Notes: generated by a model not told the origin, from the sequence alone. 13,631 bases of DNA from Symbiodinium natans (GCA_905221605.1 CAJNDS010002845.1:1094713-1108343), one strand, 5' to 3'. Numbered from the stretch's first letter, positions 6,167 through 12,496 are shown. Program-made: numbers and translations.

Positions 6167-9100
6167 GCCTTTTAAGATTTAGCAATGTCCGAAAAGATAA
6201 GATCCGCTGACTTGCAAATTTGCCGTCTCATGGCTCTGAGTCAATCCGCTTCTTTCATGCCCTGTTCATGCCAATCGGCCCAATGCACCTATCGCTCCCT
6301 TGACTCGAGGTTTTACTTTTCCGGCACGAGCGGCTGCTTCGCCTTCTGTGCTGGTGCGACCACATCATGGTTTCTGGCTTCTTTCGTGAGCGGTTTGGAT
6401 CTAGCCGGCATGCTTCAGCCAAGCTCACGTAAACAGTCACCGTGGCAAGGTACGCCGCAGCGAGACTGGCCATGTTCTTGCCGCAGAACGTCTCCAACTC
6501 CGCTTGGGCGCTGGGCACTATAGGCTTGGGGGCACCGCAGTCGCTGCAGCAACAAAGTATCACAAGACCGGACAAGTGAGGGGATTTGTCTGAAGCAGCT
6601 TTGCCGTTCCGTGTGAGCACAGGCCTCTCAGACCCTGGGACACAGTTCTCATTGACAAACTGAGAGGATATCAAGACGACGAGCTGCTAGACATGGTCCC
6701 ACAACACGTGGCCGCCAACATTCGGGACTACAGCCCCCAGGACTGTCAGGGAGGCCGAAAAACCTCCAGAGGTTAACGCATGTCAAGCCCAAGACAGCTG
6801 CCGACTCTGAGGTCAGAGATGGAACAACCCACAAATATCAATCGACGCGGCTTAATGCTTTTCCCACGCCTCAAAGAAAGATCCAGGATTTGTCCAACAC
6901 CTGCTGGGCCTTCGCACGCCTGCAGAAACCTTGCGATCCACTTTTCCGCACCTGCTGCAGCATAGAATCACTAGGATTGGGGTTGGTCTTGCTTCTGGGC
7001 TTCCCGATTTTTTCTCATCGAGAGCTCGCATACCCTTTCAACACTTCGGCACAGGTTGTGCCAGACCGCTATGAGTAGGATGAACACTTAGGCTTCTGGA
7101 CAAGGTTAGAGTTATTTGGACTCAGCTTCAAAAGCCCTCAAAAGCACTCAACGAAGGAGTTTAACGACCTGAATTAATACTTCAAGCGCTGTCGCTGAAG
7201 TCTCCCGGCCAGCTTGTATGCCCGTTATTTCACCTAAAGACTCATCCACCTTGTGGTCCCACGTGGAGCCTTGAAGCTACACATGCCACACGCTATGTTT
7301 CGGGATGCTGGGATCTACACAGTTCGTCCCAGCAAGGATGACGACGTTCGCCCACCTGTGAGCAGCATAACGACCTGCTTCGTTGGCACCATGAGGTCTG
7401 ATTCTGGCAGAGTCGTTGGTCCAGCTTCCACGATTCCAGCAACTCGACTCGAAATACCAGCCCATGTGCATTCAGATCAGTTCGACATGGTTGTCATCAT
7501 CCATCTTCAAGATCCTGGGGTGGTAGGGGCAGGGTAGGGTGGCGGGTTGGGAGGGAGGTAGGAGATTCACGAAGCACAGGTGGCAACTCATTGGGAGCAG
7601 TCTCATGGACCCCACAAAACCCAACTCGGAGCCATAGAGAATCCGCACAGCCCGAGGCCGCAAAACATGTCCAACTTGATTTGGGCTTGTGCCACCGTTC
7701 TGTTCAAGGATGAGGCAGGGTCTGACGGGGGAAAGCTTCGAGAGCACTGAGCCTTTGGCAAAATTTAGCATAGTCTTCTCGTAGCTAGTTGCAAACAAGC
7801 CTTGGGCTGCACAAAAAGCATGCCATGGCTCGGCAGAACCGGCTACTCCAGCCAATGCCACAGATCACTCCACTAACCCTCCTGAGAATCAGTCCAGCTT
7901 TTGGCCCGAACATGAGTTTGCCAATCAGCTGCAATCAGTGGCACAGAACGACACAGGATAAGGGACCATGAATGATAAGATGTCTCAAACCTTTTTTCGA
8001 CGGCAGGCTGCCATGCGCGCCATTGCCAGCTTCGCAGCGACACGGGTGGCTGACTTCGGCACCCAGGATGCTCACACTCTGCTGCACCCTTATCTTGACC
8101 GATGCCCGTGTCAAAGCACGATTTCTGAAAAAAGTCGCTGCACACAGAATGTCCCACCCAGAATCTTACTGTACGCTAGGCTGTCAACCACCCCCAAACT
8201 TCATTGCTGCCATGGAGAGGAGCTCTCGAACTTAACCTGGGGCCTGGCTACCCTTGCCATTCTTTGCGAAGACTGGATGGAAGAGAGTGCCCTGGATCGG
8301 AAGATGGTCGAAGATGCGGAGGTTGGGATCGGTCGTTAGAAAACAACGGTCGGGGTGCGAAGTCCAGCAAGCTCGGCTAAAAGGTAGCCTGCCGTGGACA
8401 AACTACACAATCAGGTGCTGAAATCAGATGCAACAGGCACCATCAGATACCATCAGGAGATAACACAGTCATGCGAATGGCGTGCTGAGGCGGTGGGGAG
8501 ATGACGAGACGGTCAAGGGATTGCGTTCCTCAGGACCTTTCGAACACTTTGTGGCCTATTTCCGACGTAAAGCAACGTTTTCATCTGTTGGGATGTGGCG
8601 CGGCAAAAGACTGCAGCATCCTTGTGCAAACAGCCCCTTCCTTTGCAAAGCCCTTGTGCAGACCCAAGCATCCAATGCATGGTGCATGGAAAGAAGTAGA
8701 GCCCCAAGCTCTCCTCATGGCAACCCTGAGGCTGAAACCCAGCTCAAGCCTGGTCATAAACACGGAACAGCCACACAGAGTCGTCAAGGTGGGCATACGG
8801 CACCCTGAAGCACAAGCGAAACGAGCACTTGCGGGCCATCAACTGGGAGGTCATGCGCCAGATCGAGTGGTTCTCACCACAAGGCTTATCCAATGTGACC
8901 TTTGGCTTGCCAGGTGTGAGTACGGGCCGGGGATTCGGGGAAGCAGCACCACACATATACTCCCGCACCAAACTCAGGTTTTCTTCCTTAAGAAGGGATC
9001 AAGATTTGAAGTCGGCAACACTGGCGCATGCTGCGTCAGCCGAAAACAAGGATATGGGGGCTTTCTGCCATCGAGTACCGCGACATCAAGGCTCTGACGT

Positions 9101-10935
9101 GCATCAGTGAGGAGATCGTACGCCGTCCCATGGACCACCTGACGCCACCAGACATCTCAACGCTGCTGCACCTGGCAACGCACTGTTGGAGCTTGGGAGG
9201 GGGGTCAGAGCGTCAGAGAGTCATAGCAGTAGGGGAGTTTCAAGCACTTAGGTACAGCTTTGCAGTGCTTGCTTGGTCCCACGAAGATGCGCTGCTGAAG
9301 CTGCGGCGGGCTGTGCGCTTGAAGATGCCTCAGTTCGCCTCCAGGGATGTGGCCAACGTGTCCTGGGCTTTGGTTGCTTGGCCCACTTGGCCCACTTGGC
9401 CTAGGGCCCGTTTGTAGCCTAGCCCCCAAGCATAAACAATTGAGAAAATACAACCTGAAAACTTAATGAGCGGCCACGACTGAAATGCACAATATGGGGA
9501 TGCTGATGTCGCTGTCTGAAAGTGCAGTCAACACCAGGTCCAGACTAGCGGAACCTCTGCCCGAAGCCCCGTGTTTCCCGCATCGTTCTCCAGATTCGGA
9601 GCTTATGGCCAACAAGGTCACTTTATCCCACCGGGATGACAACATCTTCCGAATGCTGATGGACAAAGCGGAGGCCGGTGAGAGGTTTGCTTCTGGGATG
9701 GTTCTTTCTGACTACTTCGCGCTTCTCACTCCTTGGGCTTGCTCTGGACATTCCGAAGAGACCCACTGCAGGAAGGGGAAACAACCGTAAATCCGTCAAA
9801 TCCGTCAGAATAGTCTTGCAGGAGGAGCGGAAACCTCTGCAGAGCAAGGGCTTTGAGCATGTGAACTTCTTCTTTGAGGGTCGAGTCAAGTGTAAAACTT
9901 ACCACTGCAAAGGCAGCTCGAACAATGTTGTAGCCCGGACTGTTCCACGCCGCACTGTGGCTGTTGCAACCTCGGCTGGCTAAACGGCTCCTTGTGGTTG
10001 GTCGGAACCGGGGTGCCCCTGAAATTTCAGTGGCCACACCATGTTGCTCTCTCGCATCTTGATACCCATCCCACACCCCCACCCTCCATTTTGATAGACA
10101 AGCATTTGGTTGATCGACTCATTTCTTTTATGTTAGAGAATGACCACCGGAAAAGAAAATGCTTGTCGGATTTCTTTGCATTTTATGGCGTACTGAACAT
10201 ACTACTCGTGTGAAGGGGGGGGGGCTTCGGCTGTCCTGGCTTTCTTGCTTTGTTCTTACGAACCTCAAAAAGGCAGTCAACACAGGCCCGCGGTATAGCT
10301 CTTGAAAGACCTCTGCATGATTCCCTGAGAGGCGATTATTCCAGAGTTCACAATCACAGGCCTTTGAGTCCTGGCAGAAGGCTGTCGATGTCGCAAGGGG
10401 CTCCAGTTTGAGGTCCTGGGTTTGCGCCGTGCTGCTGGAAGGCCCAAGACACCAGAGGTTTATAGGAACAAGGCTCACGTTAACCAACAGCACCTCTCAT
10501 TGCTTTTCTGCGTGATTCTTTGACAACAATGCTCGAGGTCGAGGCCAGAAAGGCTGAAAAGCAATTGACAGAAGTTACCATTCCCTACAATGCCTTCGGC
10601 TGCTGTGCACACAATTAGGCCGGGGTCACACCACACTAGCTGAAGATGCTGTGAGTACTCCATGGAGTAGGAAGCCATGAGTTCAAACACGAGAATCGTC
10701 GCATCTCCTGTTGCGACTTGCAGCAGCACGCTATTTTGCCGCTAACCTTCGTCCACGGCTTTGCAGATGCTCAATGGTGCACTTCTTAGGCAACATCGCC
10801 TGGGCCTTTGTGCGCTTTGGCTTGGATGTCCCACCTGGGGTGGCACAGGGCATCGCGCACGAGACCCTCACGCGAGGAGACGAGGCCAGCCTGGCTTGTA
10901 TGAGTTGGTGGTTTCTTGCATGGCGAAAGGCTTGA
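5936..10935 (+). CDS. Exon-rich gene for an OPR/RAP-like helical repeat protein
   Basis: At least twelve separate plus-strand open stretches carry variants of one motif: a Pro-Gln, a D/N plus hydrophobic, S-N, two variable residues, W-A-x-A, then about twenty residues that look like a second helix. This shape is known from octotricopeptide and related RAP/FASTK-like proteins, which act in chloroplast or mitochondrial RNA stability, splicing or translation; paired helices contact single-stranded RNA. The clearest cores are IANALWAFA, VSNSAWALG, LSNTCWAFA, MSNLIWACA, LSNLTWGLA, LSNTLW, LSNVTFGL, VANVSWALV and LGNIAWAFV. No enzyme residues are seen. The start, the end, and whether this is one gene or several are not resolved. 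Because the frame changes from exon to exon, degradation to a pseudogene is also possible. Confidence 0.55.
6433..6579 (+). CDS. OPR-like exon 2 (VSNSAWALG)
   Basis: Open from 6433 after TAA to TGA 6577-6579. It reads VARYAAARLAMFLPQNVSNS, then AWALGTIGLGAPQSLQQQ. It has the full repeat order: a first helix (YAAARLAMF), the LPQN turn, SNSAWALG, then a Gln-rich helix. The acceptor may be AAACAG|TCACC near 6436. The minus-strand frame 6255-6674 overlaps but shows no motif. Confidence 0.6.
   Translation, partial: TVTVARYAAARLAMFLPQNVSNSAWALGTIGLGAPQSLQQQSITRPDK
6594..6776 (+). CDS. OPR-like exon 3 (SPQD end)
   Basis: Open from 6594 to TAA 6774-6776. Candidate acceptors are GAGCACAG| at 6622 and CCTCTCAG| at 6631. 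The peptide DKLRGYQDDELLDMVPQHVA then ANIRDYSPQD is a first helix, a VPQH turn and a second helix leading into a new SPQD turn. That is where a following W-A-x-A half-repeat should begin, so the exon seems to stop mid-repeat near 6742. Minus-strand frame 6649-6834 is its antisense. Confidence 0.5.
   Translation, partial: SSFAVPCEHRPLRPWDTVLIDKLRGYQDDELLDMVPQHVAANIRDYSPQDCQGGRKTSRG
6836..7078 (+). CDS. OPR-like exon 4 (LSNTCWAFA)
   Basis: The frame carries AFPTPQRKIQDLSNTCWAFA then RLQKPCDPLFRTCC, a strong repeat. The acceptor GATCCAG|G at 6886 would begin the exon at DLSNTC; alternatively the exon extends upstream, since PTPQRK also fits the turn. The frame stays open to TAG 7076-7078, but residues after CC turn into a hydrophobic run (LGLGLVLLLGFPIF) that probably is intron. 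A second short piece (HRELAYPFNTSAQVVPDRY) at about 7018-7075 may be another exon. Confidence 0.6.
   Translation, partial: YQSTRLNAFPTPQRKIQDLSNTCWAFARLQKPCDPLFRTCCSIESLGLGLVLLLGFPIFSHRELAYPFNTSAQVVPDRYE
7253..7537 (+). CDS. Candidate exon without the repeat motif
   Basis: Ninety-four open codons to TAG, starting at a GTG that is more likely internal than a start. It reads ALKLHMPHAMFRDAGIYTVR and later LEIPAHVHSDQFDMVVIIHL, moderately protein-like. No repeat motif and no strong splice borders are seen. It lies between two motif exons, so it could be a diverged repeat or intron sequence open by chance. The minus-strand frame 7277-7471 is its antisense. Confidence 0.3.
   Translation: MVPRGALKLHMPHAMFRDAGIYTVRPSKDDDVRPPVSSITTCFVGTMRSDSGRVVGPASTIPATRLEIPAHVHSDQFDMVVIIHLQDPGVVGAG
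7517..7555 (+). other. G-rich intronic tract, G-quadruplex-prone
   Basis: Seven runs of three or four G within 39 bases, with loops of 2-5 bases, lying just upstream of the next motif exon. On the RNA this would sit where a pyrimidine tract is expected. Confidence 0.6.
7562..7750 (+). CDS. OPR-like exon 5 (MSNLIWACA)
   Basis: Open from 7562 after TAG to TGA 7748-7750. It reads EAQVATHWEQSHGPHKTQLG, then IENPHSPRPQNMSNLIWACA and TVLFKDEAG. Acceptor AAGCACAG| at 7579 would start the exon at VATHWEQ. A donor may be CAGG|GTCTGA near 7720. The longer minus-strand frame 7472-7861 covers the same bases, but the conserved repeat on the plus strand decides the strand. Confidence 0.55.
   Translation, partial: EIHEAQVATHWEQSHGPHKTQLGAIENPHSPRPQNMSNLIWACATVLFKDEAGSDGGKLREH
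7785..7952 (+). CDS. Candidate exon, Asn/Ser-rich linker
   Basis: After TCTCGTAG| near 7784 the plus frame reads LVANKPWAAQKACHGSAEPA, then polar Pro/Thr/Asn residues, and FWPEHEFANQLQSVAQNDTG before TAA. It has no ATG. The composition suggests a flexible linker followed by a short helix. No repeat core is present. It could join the repeat exons on either side, but its phase and donor are unresolved. Confidence 0.35.
8007..8107 (+). CDS. OPR-like exon 6 (FGTQD)
   Basis: The acceptor is good: CTTTTTTCGACGGCAG| at 8006. The exon begins AAMRAIASFAATRVADFGTQ and continues DAHTLLHPYLDRCP to a donor GCCC|GTGTCA at 8108. The order (helix, ADFGTQD turn, HTLL helix) matches the repeat with the W-A-x-A part diverged (A-H-T-L-L-H). 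The genomic frame stays open from 7968 to 8339, but splicing here is more likely than a single exon because the 34 codons after 8107 lose the pattern. Confidence 0.6.
8214..8321 (+). CDS. OPR-like exon 7 (LSNLTWGLA)
   Basis: It reads GEELSNLTWGLATLAILCED, then WMEESALDRKMVEDAE, a full W-containing helix followed by an acidic second helix. The acceptor is probably CCATGGAG| near 8217 and the donor GGAG|GTTGGG at 8322; the genome frame ends at TAG 8337-8339. It shares its phase with the 8007-8107 exon, consistent with an intron of about 106-110 bases whose length does not break the frame. Confidence 0.6.
8518..8566 (+). CDS. OPR-like micro-exon 8 (VPQDLSNTLW)
   Basis: A short stretch, DCVPQDLSNTLWPIS, between possible acceptors (GTCAAG| at 8517 or TTCCTCAG| at 8532) and a strong donor, CCGAC|GTAAAG at 8567. 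The motif is exact up to W, after which the expected A-x-A is P-I-S. The frame continues open for 198 codons from 8501, but that run mixes intron and parts of other exons. Confidence 0.55.
8662..8750 (+). CDS. OPR-like exon 9 (PQALLMATLRL)
   Basis: It follows acceptor CCCTTGTGCAG| at 8661 and reads GAWKEVEPQALLMATLRLKP. EPQALLMATLRL corresponds to the PQ-turn and second helix with the W replaced. The end is unclear; SSSLVINTE may be the last residues or intron. The alternative frame here (8482-8808) lacks the motif. Confidence 0.4.
8789..8913 (+). CDS. OPR-like exon 10 (WAYGTL...LSNVTFGLP)
   Basis: The best-defined internal exon: acceptor CGTCAAG| at 8788 and consensus donor CCAG|GTGTGAGT at 8914, 125 nt. 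The frame gives WAYGTLKHKRNEHLRAINWE, then VMRQIEWFSPQGLSNVTFGL. This begins with the W-A-x-x-T-L half of one repeat and contains the whole next helix, the SPQ turn and the second core, so intron positions fall inside the W-A motif. The W is replaced by F in the second copy. It enters and leaves in phase 1. Confidence 0.65.
9028..9417 (+). CDS. OPR-like exon 11, at least two repeats
   Basis: The longest motif-bearing frame, 129 codons to TAG 9415-9417. It reads IEYRDIKALTCISEEIVRRP, MDHLTPPDISTLLHLATHCW, a Gly/Ser-Arg patch, YSFAVLAWSHEDALLKLRRA and QFASRDVANVSWALVAW. It therefore has one diverged repeat (TPPDIS), a central W-helix and one clear repeat (VANVSWALV). The acceptor may be AACAAG| at 9048 or ATCAAG| at 9091. 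The end carries a slipped TTGGCCCAC repeat giving W-P-T-W-P-T-W-P, probably outside the ancestral domain; CCC|GTTTGT near 9410 is a possible donor. Confidence 0.65.
   Translation: MLRQPKTRIWGLSAIEYRDIKALTCISEEIVRRPMDHLTPPDISTLLHLATHCWSLGGGSERQRVIAVGEFQALRYSFAVLAWSHEDALLKLRRAVRLKMPQFASRDVANVSWALVAWPTWPTWPRARL
9380..9403 (+). repeat. 9-bp tandem repeat TTGGCCCAC
   Basis: CTTGGCCCA-type units repeat about two and a half times immediately after the last W-A motif of the preceding exon, encoding W-P-T steps. Looks like replication slippage. Confidence 0.7.
9485..9790 (+). CDS. Candidate exon(s) without a clear repeat
   Basis: The 101-codon frame begins MHNMGMLMSLSESAVNTRSR and includes SPDSELMANKVTLSHRDDNI then FRMLMDKAEAGERFASG. 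CAACACCAG|G near 9537 can act as acceptor, and AACAAG|GTCACT at 9619 as donor, so this may be one or two short exons. The SDYFALL piece could be a diverged helix. Family assignment within the repeat gene is inferred from position only. Confidence 0.35.
   Translation: MHNMGMLMSLSESAVNTRSRLAEPLPEAPCFPHRSPDSELMANKVTLSHRDDNIFRMLMDKAEAGERFASGMVLSDYFALLTPWACSGHSEETHCRKGKQP
9789..9806 (+). repeat. 9-bp tandem duplication AAATCCGTC
   Basis: Two perfect adjacent copies, preceded by a partial third (CCGT). It lies in probable intron before the candidate acceptor at 9820. Confidence 0.8.
9821..9983 (+). CDS. Candidate exon, unrecognised
   Basis: After GTCTTGCAG| at 9820 the frame reads EERKPLQSKGFEHVNFFFEG, then RVKCKTYHCKGSSNNVVART, to TAA 9981-9983. 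A donor could be GTCAA|GTGTAA near 9891. Composition is good at first and weaker later. A minus-strand frame (9726-10082) is open across it and even has a GTAAGT on that strand, so strand is not fully secure. Confidence 0.35.
10083..10213 (+). CDS. AT-rich open stretch, unrecognised
   Basis: The end of the frame 9992-10213 reads ILIDKHLVDRLISFMLENDH then RKRKCLSDFFAFYGVLNILL before TGA. Local base composition and codon choice (TTT, ATA, TTA) differ from the GC-richer exons around it. It could be an exon of different origin, a fragment of a mobile element or chance. No domain recognised. Confidence 0.25.
10333..10515 (+). CDS. Candidate exon with an EGPRH segment
   Basis: A frame without ATG, open to TGA 10513-10515. 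The acceptor AATCACAG|G at 10359 gives AFESWQKAVDVARGSSLRSW, then VCAVLLEGPRHQRFIGTRLT. The first part is a helix. LLEGPRHQRF loosely recalls the EVDGPxHF core of RAP domains, which often end OPR-type proteins. The resemblance is weak and another motif exon follows at 10767. The minus-strand frame 10128-10493 overlaps but has no motif. Confidence 0.4.
   Translation, partial: RLFQSSQSQAFESWQKAVDVARGSSLRSWVCAVLLEGPRHQRFIGTRLTLTNSTSHCFSA
10767..10935 (+). CDS. OPR-like exon 12 (LGNIAWAFV)
   Basis: The acceptor CCACGGCTTTGCAG| at 10766 is good. The exon reads CSMVHFLGNIAWAFVRFGLD, VPPGVAQGIAHETLTRGDEA and SLACMSWWFLAW, ending at TGA 10933-10935. It carries the W-A-F core, a second helix and a further W-rich helix that looks like the next repeat's W-A element. 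The last repeat recognised in the window; a GC-type donor AAAG|GCTTGA is possible, otherwise this is the last exon. Confidence 0.65.
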
Positions 10936-11072
10936 GCACCTCTTGTGCTGCACCTTCGCAAAGTGTTGTTGGCTTTTCGAGGTTGAGCCACTTTACCAAA
11001 GTGAGATGCATCTCGTCGAACCCGTTGGGAAACTGCACCAAAAAAAGGGCATCTTTTGTTTTAATTTGTTTT

Positions 11073-11480
11073 AACCTCGCCGTCCTTGTTTTAAACCTCG
11101 TGTCTTTTTTAACCTCGTCATCTGAATTTGAACCCATTTTGAACCTAGCCCTTTTTCAGTCTTCTTTTTGCCCTTACCCCTTCTGATGTATAACCTCGTC
11201 TATCTTAATTTCCTGGCTACGGTTTATTTCCCCTGAGAGTGAGTGAGGAGCACTGCCAACTGGGTGGGCAGTTGGTGGCCATGCCTTAGGCGCTATCCCT
11301 CCTGCCTTCTCAATAATTAACGATACGTCATTGCCCCCTCCGATTGGAGTTCAGGCTGGCCGCGCCCCCGGGTTCCGAAAACGCCATCACCCCTCAGGGA
11401 CAGAGAATCTTAAAATCAACCTCGGAAATCTGCCTCGTCTGTCTTATTTCCAACCAAATCCGTCTTATGTAAAAACCTCG
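11073..11480 (+). repeat. Dispersed AACCTCG short repeats
   Basis: AACCTCG occurs at 11073, 11094, 11111, 11192, 11418 and 11474, usually after a T- or A-rich run, plus the inverse CGAGGTT at 11760. A 7-mer is expected about once per 16 kb per strand, so six copies in about 400 bases is a real cluster. Confidence 0.75.
11256..11275 (+). other. 7-bp stem hairpin
   Basis: CCAACTG and CAGTTGG are perfect inverted arms around a 6-base loop (GGTGGG). It has no T-tract after it and lies far from any coding end, so a role is not evident. Confidence 0.6.
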
Positions 11481-11575
11481 CCGAAGGCATGGTCCCACAA
11501 GGCCCAGCCCAGCTGGCCGGCCCAGCCAGAATTAGCTGAAGGTTTTTTTGGTTAAGGGCTCAGGGTTACCGCCGT

Positions 11576-11754
11576 CACCATTACCATTTTTCACCATTTC
11601 CCACCATTTCCCAGCACCATTACCCACCAATGCCCACCACTACTCACCATTCCCACCATTTCCCATAAATTCCCACCGTGCCACGATTCGCCACCCTTCC
11701 CACGATTACCCACCAGTATCGACCATTGCCACCATTACCCTCCATTCCACCAAT
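11576..11754 (+). repeat. Degenerate CCCACCATTTC minisatellite
   Basis: Roughly 180 bases built from units of about 10-12 bases related to CCCACCATTTC or CACCATTACC. CACCATT itself occurs at least seven times, with variants (CCACGATT, CCACCAAT). Strongly strand-biased: C/A/T on plus, almost no G. Divergence between units indicates an old array. Confidence 0.85.
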
Positions 11755-11796
11755 AGACCCGAGGTTAAAAAAACAACGAGGGCGAATAAAAAAGAG

Positions 11797-11924
11797 TCCG
11801 AAGCCTTGGAACTGCACATGGAGGCTCCTCCTGAAAGCCTGAGTGGAGAGCCTAAGGTCTTTGAAGAACCTGGCGATGCAGTGCGGCTCAGTCATGGAAG
11901 TGTGTCGTCCCTCCTATTTCCGCA
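11797..11924 (+). CDS. Exon A of a downstream gene
   Basis: The frame reads SEALELHMEAPPESLSGEPK, then VFEEPGDAVRLSHGSVSSLL and FP, up to a perfect donor, CCGCA|GTAAGT, at 11925. The exon leaves in phase 2. The acceptor AAAAAAGAG| at 11796 is weak because the DNA before it is A-rich, so the exon may start later or at ATG 11818. Acidic and Ser/Pro-rich; no domain recognised. The joining base from exon B restores the frame without a stop. Confidence 0.6.
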
Positions 11925-12085
11925 GTAAGTTCGATGGGTTGAGCGGGATTCATGTTTCGAGCTCGGACTCGAGAGCTGTAAGGCTCTATCTTGTACATCC
12001 AACCCTTCAGGCTCCGGGCATATGCCTTGTGCATCCTTGTGCCCATGTGCAATCAGCTGAGGCTTCTCTCCGATGCCGTTTGCAG

Positions 12086-12151
12086 CGAGTGGGGCCATCA
12101 TGTTCCGCGGGAGACCTGCCTCAACTGTGCCGGTCGGCTGCCCACGTACAG
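12086..12151 (+). CDS. Exon B, contains a CxxC pair
   Basis: Acceptor TCCGATGCCGTTTGCAG| at 12085 and donor TACAG|GTGGTC at 12152 define 66 nt. In phase with exon A it reads EWGHHVPRETCLNCAGRLPT plus Y. The HH and CLNC residues could bind a metal ion together with residues in the next exon, but this is not a family I recognise. It enters in phase 2 and leaves in phase 2. Confidence 0.6.
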
Positions 12152-12213
12152 GTGGTCGCATGCATTCATTTTCGGATAGGCGTTATTCTCCGGCTTCTGC
12201 AATAAGTGCCGAG

Positions 12214-12496
12214 GGATTTGGGGAATGTAAACCTTGAGGAAATCTTCAACCAATGCGACGCGATCGGACGCCAGCCCTACGAAGAGGTCTTGACCTTCTT
12301 CCAGGCGAGAGACCAAGGAAATTGGGAGCAGGGCTCTAACTTTGGGACTCCACTCACGCAGATTCGAGACCCGGCCATGTACTCATCGTCTGTCGACTTC
12401 ATGCAACTGCTACCGAATCAACAGAAACACAATAGAAGCATAGCGGAGTTCCACATCAGTTTCCATGTCAGTTCGCACGTTTTGAGTTTGCAATAG
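12214..12496 (+). CDS. Exon C, well-formed soluble protein segment
   Basis: Acceptor GTGCCGAG| at 12213 supplies the one base needed to complete the codon left by exon B, giving R then DLGNVNLEEIFNQCDAIGRQ, PYEEVLTFFQARDQGNWEQG and later AMYSSSVDFMQLLPNQQKHN, with stop TAG at 12494-12496. The first 60 residues are strongly protein-like; the tail after about 12440 (Ser/His-rich) may be intron. The intron before it would be only 62 bases. Family not recognised. Confidence 0.6.

Larger units (their letters stand above)
10936..11796. repeat. Repeat-rich block without a gene
   Basis: About 860 bases separating the repeat-protein gene from the next gene. It consists of a T-rich stretch with AACCTCG repeats (about 11041-11215), a small hairpin (11256-11275), mixed sequence and a C/A-rich minisatellite (11576-11754). 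Open frames through it, for example 11548-11928, encode only the translated repeat. Confidence 0.6.

Noticed and set aside
6255-6674. 139-codon minus-strand frame
   Set aside because: The same bases encode LPQNVSNSAWALG on the plus strand; the minus peptide ends in Arg/Ser-rich low-complexity sequence.
1845-7720. Non-canonical GC or GA donors (GCATAG at exon ends, AAG|GATGAGG)
   Set aside because: Such donors are reported in dinoflagellates, but GCATAG also occurs at several non-exon places here, and usable GT sites exist near the same ends, so the pattern is not demonstrated.
7472-7861. 129-codon minus-strand frame
   Set aside because: It is antisense to the plus-strand motif PQNMSNLIWACA, which belongs to the repeat family; the minus peptide has no motif.
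8501-9097. 198-codon plus-strand frame, the longest in the window
   Set aside because: Only its first 20 codons and a short stretch near 8690-8745 carry repeat motifs. A strong donor lies at 8567, and a better motif exon occupies another frame at 8789-8913. The length is chance overlap of exon pieces.
9726-10082. 118-codon minus-strand frame containing a GTAAGT on that strand
   Set aside because: Partly protein-like, but isolated on the opposite strand, with no recognised motif and no matching minus-strand exons nearby. Kept only as an alternative to the plus call at 9821-9983.
11548-11796. Plus-strand frame through the minisatellite (Pro/His/Phe-rich)
   Set aside because: The residues are a direct translation of the degenerate CCCACCATTTC repeat, with no other support.
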